Positions 22,778 through 32,076 of a DNA stretch of 36,312 nt are shown one piece after another. Position 1 is the stretch's first letter, and each line of letters starts with the position of its first letter. The stretch comes from Lachnospiraceae bacterium (GTDB lineage: Bacteria; Bacillota; Clostridia; Lachnospirales; Lachnospiraceae), in assembly GCA_017620375.1 (NCBI GenBank), contig JAFZQN010000098.1, positions 1 to 36,312 of the forward strand, in the 5' to 3' direction. The position numbers and the translations under genes were made by a program. The notes under the pieces are model-generated. The model was not told where the DNA came from and did no database searches. It saw only the letters and a program-made list of their open reading frames with translations.

Positions 22778-23284
22778 TTATTCTGTAAAAACTTTTCTCG
22801 GAGCCTTGGCCTTAGCAAGTTCTATCATCTTTTCAGACGGTTCAAATAATATCTTTAAACGGTTTGATTCATCACTGGTGATAATACAGTATTTCTTTGC
22901 TTCGGCAACATGTGACGAAAAGTCTCTGATCTTAAGTCCGGAGTCACCGTATTTGTCCAACTCATGTGATTTCTCGGGAGCCATTATCTCGACATTGTCA
23001 AGATCTATCCTCAGTACGGTTTTTCTGCTTTCACCGCCACTGATCCTGTCAAAATCTATCTGTCCGTCACAATAAATATACTCGTATTCCGCATCAAGCT
23101 TAGGGAAAAGAACAAACCAGCATAAACATCCGAGGCCGATAGCAAGGAATGCAAGTATCTTCTGTCCCGCAAGAAATCCAAATGTAAACAGTATACCTAT
23201 CAGTAATACCACGCCGATCTTGGCCAGATACGTAGATACGTCTGCCTTACGCTTTACTGATGCTTCAGTGTAAGAACCTGTCAT
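22778..23284 (-). CDS. DUF6106-like membrane protein
   Basis: 168 residues: a polar N-terminus, two adjacent transmembrane helices (about 22-60), then a soluble beta-rich domain with PH-like character (EYEYIYCDGQIDFDRI, KKYCIITSDESNRLKILFEPS). It resembles the Lachnospiraceae family DUF6106, for which no function is known. The start ATG follows AAGGAG at about 5 bases. It lies 207 bases after groEL on the same strand and is closed by a terminator; whether it shares the groEL transcript through the hairpin-rich gap is unclear. Confidence 0.75.
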   Translation of the reverse strand: MTGSYTEASVKRKADVSTYLAKIGVVLLIGILFTFGFLAGQKILAFLAIGLGCLCWFVLFPKLDAEYEYIYCDGQIDFDRISGGESRKTVLRIDLDNVEIMAPEKSHELDKYGDSGLKIRDFSSHVAEAKKYCIITSDESNRLKILFEPSEKMIELAKAKAPRKVFTE

Positions 23285-23323
23285 GTGAGTCTCCTTATAT
23301 ATCTATCTTTTACAAAAGCAGAC

Positions 23324-23479
23324 GCATTGCTACGTGCTTCGCACTCTCGCAATGCTCAAAAGTATTCGTATATCGCCCCGCTCTATTCTGTCGCGTGGCT
23401 TTTATACTCATACTTTTGCTCGCTCATATTTCAAAACACTCATTGACAAGCGAGCTTGCCATGAGTGTTTTGGAAATAT
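23324..23479. repeat. array of three inverted repeats downstream of groEL
   Basis: Three hairpins in a row: GCATTGC/GCAATGC (23324-23355) with an inner GTGC-TTC-GCAC; CAAAAGTATTCGTATA against TATACTCATACTTTTG (23357-23418, 14 of 16 paired); and a 26-bp near-perfect stem with a 2-base loop (23426-23479) containing AAAACACTCA/TGAGTGTTTT. None has a T-run in the groEL direction. The last is the likely groEL transcript end or RNA-stabilising structure; the whole resembles dispersed palindromic elements. Confidence 0.72.
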
Positions 23480-23491
23480 TCACTCTGCTTT

Positions 23492-25162
<1,671 letters not shown>

Positions 25163-25184
25163 TTACGACAGAGCCGTGTGACGA

Positions 25185-25469
25185 TTACTCAACAACTGCG
25201 ATAACGTCGTTCTGCTTTACGATGATATACTCCTCGCCGTCAAGCTTAACTTCTGTGCCTGCGTACTTGGAATAGATAACCTTCTCGCCTACTTTAACCT
25301 GCATCTTAACTTCCTTGCCGTCGATAACTCCGCCGGGGCCTACTGCTATAACTTCAGCCTGCTGGGGCTTCTCCTGTGCCTTGGGTGTAAGAATGATACC
25401 CGACTTTGTAGTCTCTTCAGCTTCAAGCTGCTTTAAAACAATTTTGTCACCTAAAGGTCTTAATTTCAT
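25185..25469 (-). CDS. groES: 10-kDa co-chaperonin GroES
   Basis: 94 residues, complete: KLRPLGDKIVLKQLE start, a mobile-loop region (EETTKSGIILTPKAQEKPQ), and the roof/wall motif GEKVIYSKYAGTEVKLDGEEY. It caps GroEL rings during folding. The ATG at 25469 follows AGGAGG at 6 bases. It is the first gene of the heat-shock operon, directly after CIRCE. Confidence 0.98.
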   Translation of the reverse strand: MKLRPLGDKIVLKQLEAEETTKSGIILTPKAQEKPQQAEVIAVGPGGVIDGKEVKMQVKVGEKVIYSKYAGTEVKLDGEEYIIVKQNDVIAVVE

Positions 25470-25499
25470 GACAATGCCTCCTGTATTATTCTCTATTTG

Positions 25500-25526
25500 T
25501 TAGCACTCTGTATTTCTGAGTGCTAA
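25500..25526 (-). promoter_or_regulatory. CIRCE operator (HrcA site)
   Basis: A perfect TTAGCACTC-N9-GAGTGCTAA inverted repeat lies between the promoter and groES. HrcA repressor binds this site and is released on heat stress; hrcA itself is not in the window. Confidence 0.98.
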
Positions 25527-25538
25527 CCGCTAAATGAT

Positions 25539-25566
25539 ATAATATCACGATTTGCAAAAAATGCAA
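25539..25566 (-). promoter_or_regulatory. promoter of groES-groEL
   Basis: Minus-strand TTGCAT (25561-25566) and TATTAT (25539-25544), 16-base spacing, placing the transcript start close to or within CIRCE. Confidence 0.65.
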
Positions 25567-25650
25567 GCACTTTTTAATTATTTAATCATTTTTTTATTAT
25601 AATTGACTTTACTTGTAAAATAATAACGCTTAATGGCGCCGGTCGGTGTT

Positions 25651-26373
25651 TTATAACTGCAGTTCTATACTGTCAAGCTTCTTGATGGCGCGTACCAGAG
25701 CGTCTTTGGAATTCTTCCAGGGAGCGTCGACATTCCTGTAATCAAACTTATCCGTATACCACTCCACATCATCGCATACACGCTTCATATTCTCTAAAAA
25801 CAACTTGTCCAGCTTAGCTGTGAAATCCTTTAATGCTCCACCGCTCATATGGGCATCAGCCGCATCATAGAGCACCGCATAATGATTGACGCAGAAGCCC
25901 TTTGATGAATCAAACTTGGTCTTAAAAGCGGGGTCCTTATCATAAAGATAGAAAACAGTATCTATATATCTGTCAAATATCCTGGTGATACGGTCGCAGA
26001 TATAACAGCTTTTTCCAAGCTGACGCATATATGCCGATACAGCCGAACCCTCGGTGTTCTTTTTAAAAAGCCCGCCTCCGCTGCTGCGGCCCTTTTTCTG
26101 TGCTTTCTCCGTTTCCTTTATAAGTGTCTGCATATGGGTATGCAGCATGAGTCCGAGACCCAGACGGTTCTGGTTGCCGTACATCAGCTCTACATGCTTG
26201 GGACAGAATCCCACCTCATTGGTCTCCATACGGACATCGTCCTCCATGTAGGAAGGTCCCATAGTAAACTCTATGGCATTCTTCTCGAGTGATGCATACA
26301 TGGAACACACGGGACATTCTGAATCCTCATTAAAAGCGTCGTTGACCGGAATGGCATATAATTGTTCATCCAT
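25651..26373 (-). CDS. DUF6062 family protein
   Basis: 240 residues. The N-terminus (LYAIPVNDAFNEDSECPVC, FTMGPSYMEDDVR, GFCPKHVELMY, NRLGLGLMLHTHM) matches the clostridial DUF6062 family closely. It contains CPVC and FCPKH pairs plus a later CYICDRI/FCVNHY set, suggesting two Cys/His metal sites. It is soluble with no signal peptide. The function is unknown. It is the last gene of the purine/wall/DUF operon, 17 bases after the DUF2225 gene. Confidence 0.85.
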   Translation of the reverse strand: MDEQLYAIPVNDAFNEDSECPVCSMYASLEKNAIEFTMGPSYMEDDVRMETNEVGFCPKHVELMYGNQNRLGLGLMLHTHMQTLIKETEKAQKKGRSSGGGLFKKNTEGSAVSAYMRQLGKSCYICDRITRIFDRYIDTVFYLYDKDPAFKTKFDSSKGFCVNHYAVLYDAADAHMSGGALKDFTAKLDKLFLENMKRVCDDVEWYTDKFDYRNVDAPWKNSKDALVRAIKKLDSIELQL

Positions 26374-26390
26374 ACTGTTTCCTCCAATAT

Positions 26391-27260
26391 TTACTGTTTA
26401 TTCTCCGTTGCTCTTATCTCGCCGATAGCTTCTTTGATACGTCTCGCCTTATCTTTTATCCTCTCACTTACCGCCCTGTTGATAAGGATCTTCTCAATAA
26501 ACTTAAGTGAGTCGTTATATCTGCCTGTCTCATAATCAAGCGCACTCAAAAGGTAAAAGAACGTATATTCATCCAACCCGCATATGGGAAAGCTTTCCTT
26601 AAGCAAAGCTTCCGTAAAGCCTTCCGCTGCCTTTAACAGATAATCATTCTCTTCATCGGAAAACTTTTTTACCATCTCTTCCCTGCCGGGTACGTCCTCT
26701 GCGATACTTTCCGCTTTACCGCGTGTCAGCCAGCCGAGTGTAAGGCAGATATATGCTCTCTCGCTGATCTTTCCCCTTTTGACAACGGTATTTACCAAAG
26801 CAAGCTTGCTTCTGGCTATAGCCTCATCATACGAATATGTCTCGCCCTCGTATTTAAGACCTGTAAAATTCATACTGATCTTCTCTTTTACGAGTTTTGC
26901 CTGACCGGATGACAGATGTATAAAATCTCTGGTCAGTGCTGCATACCCACAGATAGGACAGGCCGTGATATTGTATTTCATCGTGTCAAGTTCCTTGTAT
27001 CTGGGTCTTAAGTCCATATCCTGAGATATCATTCTGGCTTTCCCCGGGCGGATGGCACGTTCCTTAAATGACTGACCGCAGCAGGCACATTCCACATTTT
27101 TGATGTAGATAAGATCCTTTTCTTCAAGCTCCCTGACCTCTGCTGCCTTTTCGGCCTTTTTCTTCTCTGCTTCGGCCTTTGCTTTTTTGTCATCGAAAAG
27201 CTCGATATTGCTCAAATTTCCAAGTCCCATGGACTCAAGTCCCGATAAAACATCACCCAT
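26391..27260 (-). CDS. DUF2225 family zinc-finger protein
   Basis: 289 residues. A charged coiled N-terminus (about 22-50, Lys/Glu/Ala-rich) is followed by a zinc-binding DUF2225 region (VECACCGQSFKERAIRP, then ITACPICGYAALTRDF) and a helical TPR-like remainder (SALDYETGRYNDSLKFIEKIL). The family is widespread in Firmicutes with no defined role. It lies 15 bases after the SleB-like gene. The ATG at 27260 is preceded by AAGAGGCAGCAT. Confidence 0.87.
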   Translation of the reverse strand: MGDVLSGLESMGLGNLSNIELFDDKKAKAEAEKKKAEKAAEVRELEEKDLIYIKNVECACCGQSFKERAIRPGKARMISQDMDLRPRYKELDTMKYNITACPICGYAALTRDFIHLSSGQAKLVKEKISMNFTGLKYEGETYSYDEAIARSKLALVNTVVKRGKISERAYICLTLGWLTRGKAESIAEDVPGREEMVKKFSDEENDYLLKAAEGFTEALLKESFPICGLDEYTFFYLLSALDYETGRYNDSLKFIEKILINRAVSERIKDKARRIKEAIGEIRATENKQ

Positions 27261-27275
27261 ATGCTGCCTCTTACT

Positions 27276-27974
27276 TTAATAATATATATGACTGTCTATT
27301 ATCTTATAACTCTTTCCCTTTGACTCACATTTTTCCTTAGAAGATGTAATATGACTGTTGAAAAACATGAAGCTGTCGGGAACGGTCTTCTCTCCGCAGA
27401 ATGCCTTTTTAGCCGATGATATGCTGTCCATCATCTGCCTGTACTGCCACTTGCCTTCATAATCCTCAAGATGATCGTAAATGGCCATAGCCTTATCCAG
27501 AGAACTCGGATTACCCTTTGTGGGTGAAAACTGAACGCCCCAGTAATCGTCATATATAACTTCTTTTATGGTACTTACATGTCCCCAGTCAGACGTGTCG
27601 TTCATCCTGTTGATGATGACATTTGCTACCGCTATCCTGGCTTCATCGCTCATACTTCCTGCTTCACAGTATATTATACTGCTCATGAGCCTTAACTCCT
27701 TAGCCGTATAATTCTCATCCCACGCAGTATAAGTTTTTTCGGTTTCGGATGCGGAAACGGATTTTATTACCCATCCTTTGGAACTGTACAAGGTGTCAGA
27801 CTTCTTTACTCTTTTAGCCAGTCTGTCCACTCTTGCGATCGGATAACTCTGCTGATCTTCCGATACCGATGCGGCTTTTGCATCATACGGCGATACCCAA
27901 AGTCCCGATATAAGTACTGCCGCCATAAAGGCGGCAGTAAATTTACTTAAAACTATAAATGCCTTTTTTATCAT
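27276..27974 (-). CDS. secreted SleB-like cell wall hydrolase
   Basis: 232 residues. A signal peptide (about 1-33, ending near SPYDAKA) and linker precede a Hydrolase_2/SleB domain: LRLMSSIIYCEAGSMSDEARIAVANVIINRM holds the conserved catalytic glutamate, followed by SFMFFNS. SleB-type enzymes are lytic transglycosylases first known from spore cortex; vegetative homologues also exist. No spore genes are visible nearby. It lies 19 bases after the AICAR formyltransferase gene, an unexpected purine-operon partner. Confidence 0.9.
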   Translation of the reverse strand: MIKKAFIVLSKFTAAFMAAVLISGLWVSPYDAKAASVSEDQQSYPIARVDRLAKRVKKSDTLYSSKGWVIKSVSASETEKTYTAWDENYTAKELRLMSSIIYCEAGSMSDEARIAVANVIINRMNDTSDWGHVSTIKEVIYDDYWGVQFSPTKGNPSSLDKAMAIYDHLEDYEGKWQYRQMMDSISSAKKAFCGEKTVPDSFMFFNSHITSSKEKCESKGKSYKIIDSHIYY

Positions 27975-27993
27975 TTTTACTCCAATAAATAGA

Positions 27994-29178
27994 TCAATGA
28001 TGGAAAAGTCTCATTCCTGTAAAGCACATTACCATGCCGTACTCGTTACACTTACCTATTACAAGGTCATCTCTTACGGATCCGCCGGGCTCTGCGATAT
28101 ATGTTACACCGCTCTTCTTTGCACGGTCGATGTTATCGCTGAACGGGAAGAAAGCATCGCTGCCGAGTGCAACACCCTTGATAGTATCAAGGTATGCCTG
28201 CTTCTCTTCCTTTGTAAGAGGTGCGGGGCGCTTGGTGAAGTACTGCTGCCAATTGCTGTCGGCTACTACATCCTCACCCTCACCGGTAATATACTGATCT
28301 ATAACATTGTCTCTGTCAGGACGTCCGATCGAATCAAGGAAAGGAAGCTCCAGTATCCTATCCCACTGACGGAGATTCCAGTTGTCAGCCTTGTTTCCTG
28401 CAAGTCTTGTACAATGTACTCTTGACTGCTGTCCGGCACCAACACCGATAGCCTGTCCGTCTGCAGCGAAACATACTGAATTGGACTGTGTATACTTTAA
28501 TGTTATAAGGCTTATGATAAGATTGGTACGTGCATCATCAGGCAGTTCCTTATTCTCTGTAACGATATTGCCTAACAGATCGTTATCGATCTTGAAGTTG
28601 TTTCTTCCCTGCTCAAATGTGATACCGAATACCTGCTTCTTCTCCTGTACCTCAGGGATATAATTGGGATCGATCTTAATTACGTTGTATCCGCCCTTAC
28701 GCTTTGACTTTAAAAGCTCGAGAGCCTCGTCGGTGTAACCGGGAGCGATGATACCATCGGATACCTCACGCTTGATGATCTTAGCTGTGGTAAGATCACA
28801 TACATCCGATAAAGCGATGAAATCGCCGAATGATGACATTCTGTCGGTACCTCTTGCTCTTGCATAAGCACATGCCAGAGGTGAATCGTCAAGACCTTCG
28901 ATATCGTCAACAAAAACAGCCTTCTTTAACTTGTCGCTCAGCTTGTTGCCTACTGCTGCAGATGTGGGTGAAACATGCTTAAATGATGTTGCACAGCACT
29001 TACCTGTAGCTTCCTTAAGCTCCTTTACAAGCTGCCATGAGTTAAAAGCATCAAGGAAATTGATATAGCCGGGACGTCCGTTAAGTATCTCGATGGGAAG
29101 CTCTGCTCCGTTCTCCATATAGATCTCAGCCGGCTTCTGGTTGGGGTTACAACCGTACTTTAATTCAAATCTGTTCAT
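27994..29178 (-). CDS. stand-alone AICAR formyltransferase
   Basis: 394 residues covering only the formyltransferase half of PurH: SFKHVSPTSAAVG, RARGTDRMSSFGDF, CFAADGQAIGVGAGQQSRVHC, SDAFFPFSDNIDRAKKSG and the final YIAEPGGSVRDD. It transfers a formyl group from 10-formyl-THF to AICAR, the ninth step of IMP synthesis. The MGS-like cyclohydrolase domain of ordinary PurH is absent; the step is supplied by the gene 17 bases upstream. The ATG follows GGAGACAGTTGAA. Confidence 0.93.
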   Translation of the reverse strand: MNRFELKYGCNPNQKPAEIYMENGAELPIEILNGRPGYINFLDAFNSWQLVKELKEATGKCCATSFKHVSPTSAAVGNKLSDKLKKAVFVDDIEGLDDSPLACAYARARGTDRMSSFGDFIALSDVCDLTTAKIIKREVSDGIIAPGYTDEALELLKSKRKGGYNVIKIDPNYIPEVQEKKQVFGITFEQGRNNFKIDNDLLGNIVTENKELPDDARTNLIISLITLKYTQSNSVCFAADGQAIGVGAGQQSRVHCTRLAGNKADNWNLRQWDRILELPFLDSIGRPDRDNVIDQYITGEGEDVVADSNWQQYFTKRPAPLTKEEKQAYLDTIKGVALGSDAFFPFSDNIDRAKKSGVTYIAEPGGSVRDDLVIGKCNEYGMVMCFTGMRLFHH

Positions 29179-29195
29179 TTCAACTGTCTCCGTTC

Positions 29196-29963
29196 TTATT
29201 TATTCTTATTGATGATCCTGGTCTCTTTCTGACCTGTAGCAAGGTCAACATATGCAACATACAGAGAAACCTTGTTGTTCTCATCAAGTCCGTTCCAGAT
29301 AGTCTCGGTATACTCATCGATATCATTGGGAACAGCCACTCTCTCAGGCTCGCCTGTAAATGTAGGGATGGGATTGCCGTCATGATTGTAGGTGTGGATG
29401 AAATGTCCGAGTCCTGCAACCGCATTATAATTGAAGGTATATCTGTTACAGGTGCTGCCTTCTGCGTCAGCACTCTTTAAGATGCTCATCTTGTAGGTGA
29501 AATCATTTGCCTTAAGGAAGCTCAGCATTGCACTGATACGGGGTGTCCAGTTGGGGCCGTCGGGCTCAAACTCGCGAGCTGAAAGGCCCACCTCAAAAGC
29601 ATAGCTCATATCTACAACCTGGATAGGATTAAGAGCGAAGGTGGACTCCCACTTCTCAAGCACCTTATAAACTGTATCGGTCTGATCGCCGTTTGTAACT
29701 ATCATATAGTTCTTAAACTCGCGTACCGGGGAATAGATAACAAGTGAAGGATCCTCAAGCTTTGAAGGATCGAACGGCTTGATGATGATACCGTCGGGTG
29801 TCTCGATAAATACACGGTTTCTTGAATTGGTGCTGCGTCCCATGATAAAGTATGCAGTCACTGCTTTTTTAGCATCGGCACTTTTTCCGACTATAATTCC
29901 ACGTCCAACATAAGAATTTCCTTTTACAAGTTCATCGAACTTCGGTATATCGTAGATACCCAT
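29196..29963 (-). CDS. archaeal-type IMP cyclohydrolase (PurO-like)
   Basis: 255 residues of the IMP_cyclohyd family typified by archaeal PurO: YVGRGIIVGKS, AYFIMGRSTNSRNRVF, IYSPVR and the long C-terminal NYNAVAGLGHFIHTYNHDG. It closes FAICAR to IMP, the last step of purine synthesis, and so complements the truncated PurH. ATG 29963 is preceded by AAAGGATGAAAAA. It is the first gene of the operon behind a promoter at 30005-30033. Longer than archaeal PurO by roughly 50 residues. Confidence 0.92.
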   Translation of the reverse strand: MGIYDIPKFDELVKGNSYVGRGIIVGKSADAKKAVTAYFIMGRSTNSRNRVFIETPDGIIIKPFDPSKLEDPSLVIYSPVREFKNYMIVTNGDQTDTVYKVLEKWESTFALNPIQVVDMSYAFEVGLSAREFEPDGPNWTPRISAMLSFLKANDFTYKMSILKSADAEGSTCNRYTFNYNAVAGLGHFIHTYNHDGNPIPTFTGEPERVAVPNDIDEYTETIWNGLDENNKVSLYVAYVDLATGQKETRIINKNK

Positions 29964-30004
29964 TTTTTCATCCTTTCCGCGGTGTTCCTCCGACCGCTCT
30001 AAGC

Positions 30005-30033
30005 ATTATACAAATACGTTTCTATTTTATCAG
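30005..30033 (-). promoter_or_regulatory. promoter of the purine/hydrolase/DUF operon
   Basis: Minus-strand CTGATA (30028-30033) and TATAAT (30005-30010), 17-base spacing; the -35 is weak. A small GCGGT/ACCGC hairpin lies in the leader just before the ribosome site. No purine riboswitch or PurR box was recognised. Confidence 0.55.
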
Positions 30034-30061
30034 CACTTACAAGATAAAGCAAGTTATTTTT

Positions 30062-31942
30062 TTACCTGTAATAAAGGTTATACCATGAATGTGCGAGCGG
30101 GTCCTTTGACTCTCCGCTCTTCTTGATAAGCTCGGTTTCCGTAAGCATAAAGTAGGAATTATAGAAGCCTCCTCCTACTTTTTCCACATCATTCCAAGTG
30201 ACATCTATGTGGTACCAGGTATCCCCGATCAGTACACGGTTCCATATATGGGAACCCTTCTTGTTCACTATCGTGTCATTCTCTAGTCCCAGGATATTCA
30301 GTATTATCCTCATGGCTGCAGTATATGACTCACATACACCGTCTCCGTAGTAAAATACTCCCGAGGCATCTCTCTGGGGACAGTCGTGTTCTGTAGGAAT
30401 GGGATCAGAATATGTAGTCATGGAGCATATTCTGTTATTAACATATAAAAGTACATCCTTCTCATCTTTTCCTACAGCATCTATAGCTTCCTGCGCGAGC
30501 GAGATCGCTGCATTTAATAACTTCTTTATATCATCGTCTGCTTCGTATCCGGCATAACGGAGATATATGATGGCCTTCCATGCATCCTTATACTGCGGTC
30601 GGATGGTTATCTTATGATTGCGGTCATCCAGACTTGCGGTATATCCGTTGGCTGTATATCCAGACAGCTCACTCTGATTGTTCAGCTTTTCGCAGAAGAT
30701 ATTCCACCAGTGATCACAATCATAACCCCTGAAGGTAATGGTAAATGACTCTGCTCCATGCTCAAGAGCATCCCTGCAGGCTTTGATAAAGCCTCTTTCA
30801 TCTTCTATGCTGTAATCAAGGTGATTCTGATAAGCCTCACGTTTATGCGATGTTAAAAGTCCGTATTTCTTTCCGAGTTCGACAGTTGCCGAAAGATCGG
30901 CCGGATCATAAAGTGCACTGCTTAAATCTCCCTTACCTTTAGGATCAGGAGTGGGCTCGGGTGTGGTAGTAGGTGTCTGTGTGACTGTAGGTTCAGGTGT
31001 CACAGTAGGTGCTTCTGTAGCTGTAGGTTCCGGTGTTGTGGTAGGTGCCTCTGTAACTGTAGGCACGGGTGTCGTGGTAGGCACTTCTGTAACCGTAGGT
31101 ACAGGCGTTGTGGTGGGTTCTGCAGTAACCGTAGGTACCGGAGTTGTAGTAGGTACTACCGTAACCGTAGGTTCCGGTGTTATGGTAGGTACTTCCGTGC
31201 CGGTAGGTATCGGTGTCGCAGTAGGTGTCAAAGTCGGATCCTCAGTCTTGCTGCCGCCTTCCACTATATTCACCTTGCAGTGGTAATTGTTATAATCCTT
31301 ACTCTCGATATGTATCGTAACAGTTTTACCTTCTCCGGACAGCGCTGTTACAAATCCGTCCGATGTAATATCCATATACTGACTGTCCGCATCATGTACG
31401 TAAAATCTTCTTACCTCCTTGGCCGTGAACTTAAGCTGCATGCTTTTTCCGACAGGAAGGTTCAATATAGTGGATGAATCGGAATTTACAGTATACTCCG
31501 GTATCGGCTCCGGGGTAGGCTCCGGAGTAGGTTCGGGAGTAGGCTCCGGAGTGGGCTCGGGAGTCGTTGTAACAGTTGTTTCTTTACCCTCCTTGGCCTT
31601 TACGGTAACCGTACATTTAAATGAAGTAGAGCCGCTTTTTGCAGTGATGGTCGCTTTTCCGGCTTTTTTAGCCGTTATTTTTGTCGACTTTCCGGATTTT
31701 GTCTTAACCTTAGCAACCTTACTGTTGCTGCTCTTCCAGGTAAACTTATCCTTAGCGTTCTTTATTTTCAGTTTAAAAGTGGTCCCGACTTCCACAGTCT
31801 TTTTCTTGGCGCTTATCTTCTGGGATGCCGCCTCAGCCTGCACGGTCTGTTCCATATGCAGACCAAAACAGAAACCACCCGATATCGATATGATAAAAGC
31901 AAGGATTATGCCTATAATACGTTTACTGTCGATTTTTTTCAT
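30062..31942 (-). CDS. secreted Ig-like/transglutaminase-domain protein with Thr-Pro repeats
   Basis: 626 residues. A signal peptide (MKKIDSKRIIGIILAFIIS, to about 38) precedes a bacterial Ig-like (BIG2) domain (WKSSNSKVAKV, KAGKATITAKSG). Then come a PTPEP linker, a second beta domain, a long degenerate Thr/Pro/Val repeat (about 240-330), and a C-terminal transglutaminase-like domain. Its likely triad is Cys near 534 (DGVCESY), His near 564 (SHIWNRV) and Asp near 579 (WYHIDVTWND). Such domains act as cysteine proteases or crosslinkers; the substrate is unknown. ATG 31942 follows GGAGGTG; an upstream in-frame start lies before that site. No LPXTG or membrane tail is seen. Confidence 0.9.
   Translation of the reverse strand: MKKIDSKRIIGIILAFIISISGGFCFGLHMEQTVQAEAASQKISAKKKTVEVGTTFKLKIKNAKDKFTWKSSNSKVAKVKTKSGKSTKITAKKAGKATITAKSGSTSFKCTVTVKAKEGKETTVTTTPEPTPEPTPEPTPEPTPEPIPEYTVNSDSSTILNLPVGKSMQLKFTAKEVRRFYVHDADSQYMDITSDGFVTALSGEGKTVTIHIESKDYNNYHCKVNIVEGGSKTEDPTLTPTATPIPTGTEVPTITPEPTVTVVPTTTPVPTVTAEPTTTPVPTVTEVPTTTPVPTVTEAPTTTPEPTATEAPTVTPEPTVTQTPTTTPEPTPDPKGKGDLSSALYDPADLSATVELGKKYGLLTSHKREAYQNHLDYSIEDERGFIKACRDALEHGAESFTITFRGYDCDHWWNIFCEKLNNQSELSGYTANGYTASLDDRNHKITIRPQYKDAWKAIIYLRYAGYEADDDIKKLLNAAISLAQEAIDAVGKDEKDVLLYVNNRICSMTTYSDPIPTEHDCPQRDASGVFYYGDGVCESYTAAMRIILNILGLENDTIVNKKGSHIWNRVLIGDTWYHIDVTWNDVEKVGGGFYNSYFMLTETELIKKSGESKDPLAHSWYNLYYR
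30948..31232. repeat. 36-bp tandem repeat encoding TTTPVPTVTEVP-like units
   Basis: About eight degenerate copies of a 36-base unit encode a 12-residue Thr/Pro/Val repeat in the transglutaminase protein. It is probably an extended wall-spanning or glycosylated linker. Confidence 0.85.
31506..31563. repeat. 12-bp tandem repeat encoding PTPEP units
   Basis: About five near-identical copies of GGCTCCGGAGTA (plus strand) encode PEPT repeats. The copies are prone to slippage and likely vary between strains. Confidence 0.88.
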
Positions 31943-31964
31943 AAACACACACCTCCACTTTTTA

Positions 31965-31993
31965 AATATAAAACAAAACACGGATGATTTCAA
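31965..31993 (-). promoter_or_regulatory. promoter of the transglutaminase-protein gene
   Basis: Minus-strand TTGAAA (31988-31993) and TATATT (31965-31970), 17-base spacing, 22 bases before the start codon. Confidence 0.65.
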
Positions 31994-32024
31994 GCATTTT
32001 TAGAGCCTGCCGTTAGATCAAAAC

Positions 32025-32061
32025 AAAAAAATCCACCGGACACTTTGCCGTGTCCGATGGA
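32025..32061 (-). terminator. terminator of the ADH-SDR operon
   Basis: A 12-bp stem TCCATCGGACAC/GTGTCCGGTGGA with one mismatch and a 6-base loop, followed by TTTTTTT on the minus strand. Confidence 0.9.
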
Positions 32062-32076
32062 ACTTTTCTATAACAT

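Noticed and set aside
29964-30061. Purine riboswitch before the IMP cyclohydrolase gene
   Set aside because: The leader is too short and lacks the conserved three-way junction sequences.
30951-31286. Plus-strand open frame of Val/Gly repeats
   Set aside because: It is the antisense of the Thr-Pro repeat in the transglutaminase gene; the low complexity explains the absence of stops.
30948-31563. Regular repeats that might be a CRISPR array
   Set aside because: The repeats are in frame, contiguous, degenerate and without unique spacers; they encode a protein linker.
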